Shown: positions 16,294 through 23,925 of the stretch, piece after piece
Layout of the letters: every line of letters starts with the position of its first letter
Numbering within the stretch: the first letter of the stretch is position 1
NCBI GenBank assembly: GCA_015492435.1
Contig: WGFB01000022.1
Coordinates: 1 to 34,778, forward strand
Length of the DNA stretch: 34,778 nt
Reading direction: 5' to 3'
Origin: Gammaproteobacteria bacterium
GTDB taxonomy: Bacteria; Pseudomonadota; Gammaproteobacteria; SZUA-140
Program-made: the position numbers and the translations under genes
Notes under the pieces: generated by a model
The model's database searches: none
The model's input: the letters and a program-made list of their open reading frames with translations, nothing else
What the model was told of the DNA's origin: nothing

Positions 16294-16454
16294 GAGGCTG
16301 TCGGACTTAGGATGAATCTACTGCGGCGGCGGGAAATGGGTCCATTTTTTCGATCATTTTCGTTAAATAGCGACCACTATTCGCCTCAAATGATCGAAAA
16401 ACTGTCCTCCATTTCCCACTCGCCTCGCTACGATCACCTAAGTCCGGCAGCCTC
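16294..16454. repeat. 161-bp palindromic element (MITE-like)
   Basis: Outer arms GAGGCTGTCGGACTTAGG (16294-16311) and CCTAAGTCCGGCAGCCTC (16437-16454) are complementary at 17 of 18 positions. Inside, GGGAAATGG (16331-16339) pairs with CCATTTCCC (16409-16417), TTTTTCGATCATTT (16346-16359) pairs perfectly with AAATGATCGAAAAA (16388-16401), and AATAG/CTATT form a tip around CGACCA. The element fills the gap between two convergent genes and touches the aldolase stop codon. It has no coding capacity and no clear target-site duplication. It could be a non-autonomous transposon remnant or a dispersed palindrome doubling as a bidirectional terminator. Confidence 0.7.
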
Positions 16455-18428
16455 CTAGATGACCCGTTCGTTTCCGCCGTCGATGGGAATCTGCGCCCCC
16501 GTGGTCTTGGCAAACAACGGGCCACACATGGCGGCGACGAGGGCCGCCACGTCGTGCGAGGTGATCGCGGTCTTCAGCAGGTTTTTGGTTTTGTACTCTT
16601 CCACGCTGAGGCCATAATGCTCGGCGCGGGAGCGCAGGATCTCGTCGCTCCAGATCCCGGTATCGAATACCGCGTCGGGGTGGACGGAATTGATGCGTAT
16701 GCCGTCACCGCCCCATTCCAGGGCCGCGACGCGGGCGAGTTGCTTGAGGGCCGCCTTGGAGGCGGAATAGGCGGCGGCGCCGGGCCCCGGCGCCGCCACG
16801 TTCTTGGAGCCGATGATCACCACCCGCCCGTTTCGCGGCGCCAGGCGCAGGAGCGGATGACATTCGCGCATGATGTCCAGATTCGCATCGAGATTGATGC
16901 TGAATACTTTGTTCCACAGGGATTTGTCCAGAGCATCGATGGGCCGGCTGGCGGGGAAGATCCCGGCATTGAGGATCAGCATGTCCAGTCCGCCGAATGT
17001 CCTGGCGCAGGTCTCGATGGCGGCGGAGACGGCGGCCGTTTCCGTGACGTCGCACGCCAGCCCCAGGAAGCCCGGGTGATCGAAGAGTCCCTCGATGGCG
17101 GGATCGATGTCGAGGCCGACGACCGCGGCGCCCTGACTGAGCAGTTGCCCGGCGCAGGCCTTGCCGATGCCCGAGGCCGCGCCCGTCACCAGGGCGATCT
17201 CGCCGGCGAAGGGCGGGGGATTGCCGCCTTTCTTCAGCTTGGCCTGTTCCAGATCCCAGTATTCCACATCGAAGATGTCCCGGGCGGGCAGGGCCTGATA
17301 GCCGCCCAGTCCCTCGGCACGCAGAATGGTGTCCATGGTCTGGCGGTAGATATCGGCCACGATGTTGGCGTCGCGGGCGCTGCGTCCCAGGGTGCACATG
17401 CCCAGTTCCGCATCGAGTATGACCCGTGGCGCGCGATCCAGGATGGTCTTGGGGTCCCTGGCCTGGTGGGCATAGGTGTCGAAATAGGCCTGATATTCCT
17501 GGCTGTAGGCCGCGATGTCGCGTCCCAGCAGGGGGATACGCTTGGTGCGGATGACGTGATCGGGTGTGGCGGGTCCCTGCTGGCTGATTTTTTCAAGATC
17601 GTCGCGCTGGGCGAAGCTCAGGCATTTTTCGTCGCGGTGCGTCATGAGCAGCAGGGGAAAGCCGGCCTCCCGGGAGGCGTCGCGGCGCAGGTTGGCGATA
17701 TCCTCGCGCAGGCGATCCGCCTCGTCCCGGGGCGCGGGGTAGGCCGGTTGCCAGGCCTTGTGGGCGGCGAGATAGTCCTCGGCGCGGCTGACCAGTTCGA
17801 TCATGCGGTCATAGGAGGTTCTGGCCGTGTCGCCAAAGGAGAACACGCCGTGATTCATGAGGATCATGCCGATGGTCTTGCCGGTGGCGTCGCGGCCGTA
17901 GATTTCATGGCAGGTGCGGGCCAGGTCGAAACCGGGCATGACATAGGGAATGATGACCACGTCCTCCCCATAGATCTCCTGGATTCTCTGCAGACCGTCA
18001 CGGGTGTTGGTGATGGAGACCACGGCATCGGCATGGGTGTGATCCACATATTTGTAGGGAATGATGGCGTGAAGGATGGCCTCCACGGAGGGTGTGGGCG
18101 CGCTGGCCAGGGTCATGTGGGTGCGCAGCTCATTGACCATCTGAATGTCGTTCAGCTCGGGCAGCCCGGCCAGCGCCACCAGATGCGCCAGGCGCACGGG
18201 CGAGAACCCGGCAGCCTCTATGGTTTCCAGGTCCCAGCCGCTGCCCTTGACATGGAGAATATCCTCTTCCTCGCCAAGGATATTGGTGCTGCGGATCTTG
18301 ACCGACGTGTTCCCCCCTCCGTGCAGGACCAGGGTCTTCTCCCTGCCCAGCAGTCTGGATGTATAGACGCGCAGCGCCAGATCATCGGTGAACTGGGCAG
18401 CTTCCTGGTCATTCCATAGGTTTTGCAT
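16455..18428 (-). CDS. Bifunctional class II aldolase / short-chain dehydrogenase
   Basis: A 657-residue fusion. Residues about 15-330 are a class II aldolase/adducin domain: GGGNTSVK for phosphate binding, zinc histidines in DHTHADAVVSI (H130, H132), and MNHGVFSFG. Residues about 405-655 are a short-chain dehydrogenase: TGAASGIGKA cofactor loop, LILNAGIFP, and the catalytic YSASKAALK. The same fusion occurs in bacterial rhamnose pathways, where it cleaves rhamnulose 1-phosphate and oxidises lactaldehyde. No other rhamnose genes are present, so the substrate may differ, for example another deoxy-sugar phosphate such as the 5-deoxyribulose phosphate of nucleoside salvage. An AAGAAGAAGG lies upstream of the ATG. 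It sits between tRNA-Arg and a palindromic repeat. Confidence 0.88.
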   Translation of the reverse strand: MQNLWNDQEAAQFTDDLALRVYTSRLLGREKTLVLHGGGNTSVKIRSTNILGEEEDILHVKGSGWDLETIEAAGFSPVRLAHLVALAGLPELNDIQMVNELRTHMTLASAPTPSVEAILHAIIPYKYVDHTHADAVVSITNTRDGLQRIQEIYGEDVVIIPYVMPGFDLARTCHEIYGRDATGKTIGMILMNHGVFSFGDTARTSYDRMIELVSRAEDYLAAHKAWQPAYPAPRDEADRLREDIANLRRDASREAGFPLLLMTHRDEKCLSFAQRDDLEKISQQGPATPDHVIRTKRIPLLGRDIAAYSQEYQAYFDTYAHQARDPKTILDRAPRVILDAELGMCTLGRSARDANIVADIYRQTMDTILRAEGLGGYQALPARDIFDVEYWDLEQAKLKKGGNPPPFAGEIALVTGAASGIGKACAGQLLSQGAAVVGLDIDPAIEGLFDHPGFLGLACDVTETAAVSAAIETCARTFGGLDMLILNAGIFPASRPIDALDKSLWNKVFSINLDANLDIMRECHPLLRLAPRNGRVVIIGSKNVAAPGPGAAAYSASKAALKQLARVAALEWGGDGIRINSVHPDAVFDTGIWSDEILRSRAEHYGLSVEEYKTKNLLKTAITSHDVAALVAAMCGPLFAKTTGAQIPIDGGNERVI

Positions 18429-18493
18429 AGATGACTACCTTCTTCTTGGATAATTTTAGATGCGGGGTCGACTGGCCCGGTGTCACAGCAGGG

Positions 18494-18570
18494 TGGCGCC
18501 CCGAACACGATTCGAACGTGTGACCTTCCCCTTAGGAGGGGGACGCTCTATCCAGCTGAGCTATCGGGGC
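18494..18570 (-). tRNA. tRNA-Arg (anticodon CCT)
   Basis: The minus strand folds into a 77-base cloverleaf. The acceptor stem is GCCCCGA/TCGGGGC, the D arm contains AGCTCAGCTGGATAGAGC, and the anticodon stem TCCCC/GGGGA encloses the loop CTCCTAA, which gives anticodon CCT. The T arm carries the canonical GTTCGAATC, and CCA is encoded at 18496-18494. It decodes the rare AGG arginine codon. Confidence 0.95.
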
Positions 18571-18582
18571 AGAAAAAAGCCG

Positions 18583-18588
18583 AGTATA
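18583..18588 (-). promoter_or_regulatory. -10 element (TATACT) for tRNA-Arg
   Basis: TATACT on the minus strand lies 12 bases before the 5' end of the tRNA. No convincing -35 hexamer is visible. Confidence 0.4.
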
Positions 18589-18652
18589 GCAAGACAAGGC
18601 GGGCGGGCGATAGAGGGGGAGTCCAGGGCTTACGGGCCCGTGATCAGGGCAC

Positions 18653-19578
18653 TTATCTGGCCTGGCGGGCGAATGGCTGCCCGAACATGGCCCACACGGC
18701 GGCGCCTTCTTCACCGTAGGCTGCATCGAGGCGCACGACACTGCGCATGGTCATTACCCGCAGACCGATGCCTGCATCCCATTTCAAATCCCTGAAGAAA
18801 AGGCCGGTATCATAGCTGGGTCCGGCGCGGCCTGCTTCCGCGAAGGGGGCCAGTTGCCACCAGTCTATGTCAAAATAGCTCAGCAAGGGGAGTCTGCCCA
18901 GCGGTTGATGGCGAGACATCACCCGCCATTCCGCAGCGTAGTATACGGCCGCCTTGTCATGAAAGCGGCCGTAGGGATAGGCGCGCAAACGGTCGTAGCC
19001 CCCCAATTCCGACCCATAGCGGGGCGGCGGACGGTGCTCGACTTCTTTGTCGCCCCTGTCCCAGTCGACGGTGTTTGATGTCCAGAAATTCAGGGCGATA
19101 ACATTCTGCCGCAGTCCCGGCGAGGCGCCCAGATCGAAAAACTTGGACAGGCTCATTTGCAGATTGGTCCAACTCGCGTCACTGTCCAGCCAGCCAAAAT
19201 CCCGGAAGACATTGAAGACCTGTTTGCTGCCCCGGCTGGGGTTGCGCGGGAAATCCGTGTTGTCGTGCTCCAGCCAGAACTCGAGCCCGTTCGTCTTGGC
19301 TGAAACGAGCACGTCCACTGGCGCGTTTCTGATCTGGTTGAACACGATCTCATTGAGATCGCGGTAGGTGTAGAAGAACCTCAAGCCCAGTGTCGTCTGG
19401 CCACTTTCCCGCGGAGCCCAGGCATCTCCCCCCTGGGCCCGGAGACAAGCAAACCCTCACGGAGACGGTATACCGCAAGGGGGGCTTCCCTCAGAGCGCC
19501 CAGCGCCACAATCTGGGCGGCAGCCGCCATGGGAAGGCACAAAATCAGCGCAGCCAGGCTTCTGAAAGAAAAAATCAT
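18653..19578 (-). pseudogene. Omp85/D15-like (BamA/TamA family) outer-membrane barrel gene, frameshifted
   Basis: Two overlapping frames belong to one gene. The first (19578-19381) begins MIFSFRSLAALILCLPMAAA, a signal peptide, with GGAG 6 bases before its ATG. The second reaches the stop at 18653 and contains barrel strands, the GGYDRLRAYPYGRFHDKAAV segment and a C-terminal AGIGLRV repeat region ending in MFGQPFARQAR, similar to the D15/bacterial surface antigen domain. Adding one base to the six-C run at 19428-19433 (G6 on the coding strand) joins the frames into 308 residues, reading SGPRGGDAWAPRESGQTTLG across the junction. It is either a genuine frameshift or a sequencing error. No POTRA domains are present, so it would be a short barrel-only family member. 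Confidence 0.65.
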
Positions 19579-19726
19579 GCGTGTCTCCGGGAGAAACAGG
19601 AATCGCTCCCATTGTGGAGATTTTCACGCCGTGTTCAAGAGGAAATGGCGGTGCCGCATCCCGCGATGGGTGCAGGACCGGGGGTGCGTGGCTCCGCCCG
19701 CGATGCCTTTCCCGCTGCGTTCCGGA

Positions 19727-19939
19727 TCAGTGCGTATCGTAGAGATCGAAATCGATAATCTGGTTTTTCAGGCGCTGGCGCTCGAAATGACGCTCAATGG
19801 CCTTGCGCACATTCTCGGACCTGATGGGAACGTTTTTCCTGCCCTCGATGTCGAGCACGTCCTCCAGATAGGTGTTTTCGAGGAATTCCTGATCCTTCTT
19901 GTTCAAGCAGACGTATTCGCGCGTTGTCTTGTTTCCCAT
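19727..19939 (-). CDS. Small hypothetical protein, 70 residues
   Basis: I do not recognise it. The chosen ATG at 19939 gives MGNKTTREYVCLNKKDQEFL, preceded by GGGAGG with 9 bases of spacing; an ATG three codons upstream lies directly on that ribosome-binding site and is unlikely. The protein is soluble, charged and mostly helical, with an EGRKNVPIRSENVRKAIERH stretch and a C-terminal acidic DFDLYDTH. There is no signal peptide or membrane segment. It lies between the broken outer-membrane gene and the divergent M48 protease gene. Confidence 0.6.
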   Translation of the reverse strand: MGNKTTREYVCLNKKDQEFLENTYLEDVLDIEGRKNVPIRSENVRKAIERHFERQRLKNQIIDFDLYDTH

Positions 19940-20115
19940 GTTTTCCATCCTCCCGAAGATATTGACAGAAAAGTGCGCGGCGGCATGGATTACAAGGAAC
20001 GCCGTCACACTTGCCGAATGGAAATGTAGTACGGGAGGACGTCCACTTCTGTGAAACCCGTCACAGAAATGCATGATGATTGAACGGGATCCCGGTTTGG
20101 GATATTGTTGGGCGT

Positions 20116-20964
20116 ATGAGATTACGGGCCGTCACACACATGCTGGGCATCCTGCTTTCCGCCCTGTTGCTGCTCTCTTGCGCCTCCGCTCCGCTCACCG
20201 GCCGCACCCAGTTTCTCCTCATTTCCGAGGAGGAGGCCATCCAGGTATCGGAACCGGCATATTTCGAGATGCTCAAGGAGCCCGCCGAGGCGGGCAAGAT
20301 CGACAATGACCCCCGTCTCAAGGCGCGGGTGGAGGCCATCACCGGGCGGATCATCGCCCAGGCCATCACCCTGCGCCCGGAGAGCGCGGACTGGAAGTGG
20401 AGTATCCATGTCATCGACGACCCGGAAACCGTCAATGCATGGGCCATGGCGGGCGGGCGCATGGCGCTCTATTCGGGACTGGTGGAAAAAATCAGGCCAA
20501 GCGATGATGAACTGGCCCAGGTTCTGGGCCACGAGATCGCCCATGCCCTGGCCAAGCACACGGCTGAGAAAATGTCGGTGGCGCTGGCCTCCGATCTGGC
20601 CGTGACGGCGGTGGCGGCAAGCCAGAAAAACAGCGGCCTGGCCCTGGCCGGCGCCTCTCTGGCCGCGGCGCTGGCGGTCAAGCTGCCCAACAGCCGCACG
20701 GCGGAGAGCGAGGCGGACCGCATCGGCATAGAGCTGGCGGCCCGCGCGGGCTACGATCCCCGTGCCGCCGTCACCCTGTGGGAGAAGATGAACGAGGTCA
20801 GTGGCGGGAATACCCCCATGGAGCTGCTGAGCACCCATCCCGCGCCTCAGACGAGAATCGAGAACTTGCGCGAACTGGCGCCGCAAATGCTGCCCTACTA
20901 CGAGAAGAAGGGCGACAGGCCGGTCTATCGCTTCAAGCCGGAGGCCGAGCGCCTGGGTGGATGA
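20116..20964 (+). CDS. M48-family metalloprotease, lipoprotein
   Basis: A 282-residue zinc protease likely to act in the periplasm on misfolded or mis-assembled envelope proteins, like LoiP/BepA-type relatives. From the ATG at 20116 the protein begins MRLRAVTHMLGILLSALLLL and continues SCASAP, a lipoprotein signal with the lipidated cysteine at about residue 22. The zinc site HEIAH is at 139-143 and the third ligand lies in RTAESEADRIGIELAARAGY. LSTHPAPQTRIENL near the C-terminus is the conserved STHP motif of this subgroup. The open frame extends upstream to a TTG at 20080, but the lipobox spacing favours 20116; no strong ribosome-binding site marks either. Confidence 0.9.
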   Translation: MRLRAVTHMLGILLSALLLLSCASAPLTGRTQFLLISEEEAIQVSEPAYFEMLKEPAEAGKIDNDPRLKARVEAITGRIIAQAITLRPESADWKWSIHVIDDPETVNAWAMAGGRMALYSGLVEKIRPSDDELAQVLGHEIAHALAKHTAEKMSVALASDLAVTAVAASQKNSGLALAGASLAAALAVKLPNSRTAESEADRIGIELAARAGYDPRAAVTLWEKMNEVSGGNTPMELLSTHPAPQTRIENLRELAPQMLPYYEKKGDRPVYRFKPEAERLGG

Positions 20965-21010
20965 TTTTTCCCTCCCGTGCGGGCATCATGCCTGAGCCCC
21001 GGATATTCGG

Positions 21011-21427
21011 ATGAATGAGGAATACCTGTTTATCTACGGCACTCTGAGACAATCCGTTCCCCGTTCCATGCATCATCTCATAGAGGATGTCACGGTATTT
21101 ATCGGCCCAGGCTGGGTGGCGGGGCGCCTGTACGATATCGGCAGCTATCCAGGTCTGGTGCCGGTGAGGGGGCCGCGGCCGCGGGTGAGGGGCGAGGTCT
21201 ATGCCCTGAAGGATCCCCGGGCAACCCTGGCGTTGCTGGATGACTACGAGGAGTGCGCGCCGCGTTTCCGCAAGCCCCATGAATACCGCCGCGAGCGGCT
21301 GGCCGTGGTCATGGACGGTGGCGCGAGGGTCGCGGCCTGGGGCTACGTCTATGTTCCCCCCGTGCGCGGCCTGCGCCTGATCCGCAAGGGCGATTACGCG
21401 GTCTATGTGCGGCGCGGCGGCAGGTGA
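21011..21427 (+). CDS. Gamma-glutamylcyclotransferase-like (AIG2/YtfP) family protein
   Basis: A 138-residue protein with the family's N-terminal substrate loop YGTLR (FIYGTLRQSVPRS) and the conserved glutamate in LALLDDYEEC at about residue 80. Later signatures are a WGYVYV strand and a glycine-rich RLYDIGSYPGLVP. Relatives release 5-oxoproline from gamma-glutamyl amines or peptides; for many bacterial members the substrate is not known. It starts 46 bases after the protease gene on the same strand, so they may be co-transcribed. A strong hairpin follows its stop codon. Confidence 0.88.
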   Translation: MNEEYLFIYGTLRQSVPRSMHHLIEDVTVFIGPGWVAGRLYDIGSYPGLVPVRGPRPRVRGEVYALKDPRATLALLDDYEECAPRFRKPHEYRRERLAVVMDGGARVAAWGYVYVPPVRGLRLIRKGDYAVYVRRGGR

Positions 21428-21436
21428 CCATGAAAA

Positions 21437-21468
21437 AGGGCGATTACGACGCAAGCCGTAATCGCCCT
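21437..21468 (-). terminator. Strong rho-independent terminator (functions on minus strand)
   Basis: AGGGCGATTACG (21437-21448) and CGTAATCGCCCT (21457-21468) form a perfect 12-bp stem with an 8-base loop. On the minus strand the stem is followed by TTTTTC, so it terminates the heme-barrel gene. On the plus strand, where no T-tract follows, it could still stop or stabilise the cyclotransferase mRNA. Confidence 0.85.
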
Positions 21469-21492
21469 GTTCCTTGTTGCAGCCGGCTGGCT

Positions 21493-23013
21493 TCAGAAGG
21501 CCATGTCCACACCCAGCGAGACCAGGTTGGTCAGGTTGGTGAGCGGATGCTCGGCCGTACCGCCACCGATGGGGTTCTTGGCGCTGCTCTCGAGATTGAA
21601 GTGAGCGCGCGCATAGAGCCCGATGTTGGGGCGTGGATAGTACTTGACGATGGGCGCCAGGAACGAGGCGTCGATATTCAACTGCTCCGTGCTGCCCATG
21701 GGCAGTTGCTTCAGGCCGCCCGGCGCCATCCAGTCATAGCGCAGGCCCAGCATCCAGTGGTCGTTCATGCGCCAGTCCGCTTCCAGGCTGGCGCCCTTGC
21801 CCGTGTCTTCCCACACCGAATTGGCCGCCATGCCTGTAAAGCTGGGCTTGTCGATGCGGTCCACGATATAGGTGCCGTAGATGTCCCACTGGCCCCAGGT
21901 GCCGCGGGCGCCGAAACCATAGCGGGCGAGATCCGTGGCCTTGCTGGCGTAGATGATATTGCCGCTCATGTTCAGGGTGGAGATGGCGGCATCGGGCGCC
22001 CTGTAGTAGAAGGCCGAGGCCTGGAAGGCCTTGCCGCCCAGCATGGTCCAGTCATAGCGGCCCATGATATAGGTGTCGTAGCGGTTTGCCTTGTCATTTT
22101 GTGATGTGCTGACCTTGTCGTTGACGGCCATGCCGATCTGATACATGAAGGGGCTGCCAAAACCCATGGGGCGGCCGTAGAGGGCGATGCTGGACTGCAC
22201 CGGCGCATTGTAGAGGTAGGGTTGCACCGGCAACAGAGCGTAATCCTCGTTGCCCTCATAGCTGGGGCCCTTGGTCAGGCCGAACATCTTGCTGGCGAAG
22301 GCCAGGGGCAGCAGGGGAATGCGGTTGATTTCCGGTGGAAAGACGTTGCCCTCGGCAACCGGCCCCACGGGATTGATCTGCTGGCGGTGGGTCGGGAAAG
22401 AAAACAGGCCCGAGGGGTCGAACTTGCCGACTTTCAGATTGGCCACGCCCTGCTTGCCACCCAGATTGGAGAACACCAGGAAGGTGCGTTCGAAGCGGAC
22501 CGCGGGTTCACCACTTTCCTGTGTGTTGAACTCGGTTTCCATGAAATAACTGATATTCTTGGTGGCCGTGCCGCCGAAGAACAGATTGACGATACGGGGT
22601 ACGTCGACATCCCATTGCTCGCGGACATTCAGGTTCTTCATCTCCTCGGTCACTTCCTTGAAGGAAGCGCGCTGCACGTCGGCGCGGACGCGGATCGCCA
22701 TGATGTTGGAGATCTTGTCGACGCTGACAGGGCCCTGGGCGCCCTCCAGGATGTCCTTGGCCGTTTCACCGCCGTCGGCACTGCCCGGCATCTGGTAGCC
22801 GTTTTCCTTGAACTGCTGGCCAAACACGGTAAGGCGGGGCTCGCTGGTATGACACAGCGCACAGTTTGCCTGGTACTTGCGGGCAAATGCCGGGATGGCA
22901 TTGGCGTCGCCGATCTGAACCAGGAATGTCACGACCAGCGCCATGGGGACCATGGTCATCAGCCTGACAGGTTTCCATTTGAACATTCGTCCTTTACTAC
23001 CTGCAATAATCAT
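21493..23013 (-). CDS. Outer-membrane porin-cytochrome fusion (Cyc2-like, single heme)
   Basis: A 506-residue protein. The ATG at 23013 is preceded by GAGGA with 7 bases of spacing. A long signal peptide ends at about residue 38 (QIGDANA). The mature protein starts IPAFARKYQANCALCHTSEP, with a single c-type heme site CALCH at residues 51-55, then RLTVFGQQFKENGYQMPG. The pattern P-x-FAR ... CxxCH ... P-x-L-x-x-FG-x-x-FK-x-x-GY is that of the Cyc2 and related porin-cytochromes. The remaining 400 or so residues alternate aromatic and polar residues as in a large beta-barrel and end LVSLGVDMAF, a terminal phenylalanine typical of outer-membrane proteins. Cyc2 passes electrons from extracellular Fe(II) inward. 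That activity is a hypothesis here, since the wider family includes members of unknown role. Confidence 0.75.
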   Translation of the reverse strand: MIIAGSKGRMFKWKPVRLMTMVPMALVVTFLVQIGDANAIPAFARKYQANCALCHTSEPRLTVFGQQFKENGYQMPGSADGGETAKDILEGAQGPVSVDKISNIMAIRVRADVQRASFKEVTEEMKNLNVREQWDVDVPRIVNLFFGGTATKNISYFMETEFNTQESGEPAVRFERTFLVFSNLGGKQGVANLKVGKFDPSGLFSFPTHRQQINPVGPVAEGNVFPPEINRIPLLPLAFASKMFGLTKGPSYEGNEDYALLPVQPYLYNAPVQSSIALYGRPMGFGSPFMYQIGMAVNDKVSTSQNDKANRYDTYIMGRYDWTMLGGKAFQASAFYYRAPDAAISTLNMSGNIIYASKATDLARYGFGARGTWGQWDIYGTYIVDRIDKPSFTGMAANSVWEDTGKGASLEADWRMNDHWMLGLRYDWMAPGGLKQLPMGSTEQLNIDASFLAPIVKYYPRPNIGLYARAHFNLESSAKNPIGGGTAEHPLTNLTNLVSLGVDMAF

Positions 23014-23268
23014 TGTTCGTTCCTCGCTATAAGAAAAAACTGACGCGCTTTTGATTTATGCAGGTTATATGCCATTTCATTGGGGTGTATGAAGAACGGG
23101 GCTTTCGCGGGAAAATTGTCAGAAAACATGCGCGCGAGGTTACCGGGCTTAAAAGAAATGCCGGAAAGTTGACAGGATTTCGGCGCGCTGGCGTCAAGTT
23201 CGCCCCTCATAATGCCGATAAATCATAGGGAAATTCACACGCCGGCCAACACCGGAAAGAAGAGACTT

Positions 23269-23418
23269 ATGGAAAGCGGTTTCGTCAAAGTCATTGTTCA
23301 GCGCTGTCCCCTTCCTCCCTGGCTGCGCCGCCTGGGATTCTACGGATTTATGTTTTTTCTGCTGAAAGGAATGGCCTGGCTGACCCTGCCGGCCCTGCTG
23401 GTGATGATGGGCAGATGA
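23269..23418 (+). CDS. Small single-helix membrane protein, 49 residues
   Basis: I do not recognise the family. The ATG at 23269 follows AGAAGAG at a suitable distance. The product begins MESGFVKVIVQRCPLPPWLR, then has a hydrophobic stretch of about 30 residues (FYGFMFFLLKGMAWLTLPAL and onward) broken by one lysine, so one or two membrane passes are possible. An ATG at 23212 would add 19 residues without a good ribosome-binding site. It is divergent from the heme-barrel gene across a 255-base gap in which I see no clear promoter; a TTGACA-like TTGACAGG at 23169-23176 has no good -10 partner. Confidence 0.55.
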   Translation: MESGFVKVIVQRCPLPPWLRRLGFYGFMFFLLKGMAWLTLPALLVMMGR

Positions 23419-23490
23419 TCAGGGCCTGTCCAGTGACAGATCCGTAACGGACCGCCCGCCGGGCTTCCGGCACCTGAATGAAGGCCTGGC

Positions 23491-23922
23491 TCAGGTCTTG
23501 ATCAGGCGCTTCAGGGCCGCCAGATAGGCAGCCTCGTCCGGCATGCGGTTCTCACGCTGTGCCTGCCACAATGCCTCGGCCAGGCATTCCATCATCTGGT
23601 GTTCCGCCGCGTGAGGGTCGCCCGTTTTCACGACGAGCTTGCGATGGATATCACCGATCCCCCGCGGGCGGTTGCTGGCGATCTGTTCATAGAGCCCGAT
23701 GTGCATGCCCATATGCAGGAAGGGGTTGGATTCCCCCATCTCCGGCAGATAGTCCCGGTCGATAACGGCATCGGGATTCTCGAACAGCTTGTGATACTCC
23801 GGATGTTGTTCAATGACCTCCGCCACAAGCCTCTCCATGGGTTCGAGCGGTTCTCTCTCCTGCTTCTTCCGCCAGGCATCGAAATAAAACCGCCGCAATT
23901 GTCCCCGGTCCCGCGTAAACAT
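23491..23922 (-). CDS. DUF1841 family protein
   Basis: A 143-residue cytoplasmic protein matching the DUF1841 pattern: N-terminal MFTRDRGQLRRFYFDAWRKK, LEPMERLVAEVIEQHPEYH in the middle, then NPFLHMGMHIGLYEQIASNR with conserved histidines and a final HRKLV...AEHQMMECLAEALW helix. Function is unknown. The two His-rich helices hint at metal binding, which is inference. It starts 3 bases after the nth stop codon and is probably the last gene of the rsx-nth transcript. No obvious terminator follows it. Confidence 0.88.
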   Translation of the reverse strand: MFTRDRGQLRRFYFDAWRKKQEREPLEPMERLVAEVIEQHPEYHKLFENPDAVIDRDYLPEMGESNPFLHMGMHIGLYEQIASNRPRGIGDIHRKLVVKTGDPHAAEHQMMECLAEALWQAQRENRMPDEAAYLAALKRLIKT

Positions 23923-23925
23923 ACT

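Noticed and set aside
16554..18419. A 621-codon plus-strand open frame opposite the aldolase/dehydrogenase
   Set aside because: Antisense artefact: no recognisable domain, and the opposite strand carries two intact catalytic domains.
18460..18795. Plus-strand open frames across the tRNA gene
   Set aside because: They run antisense through tRNA-Arg and have no conserved features.
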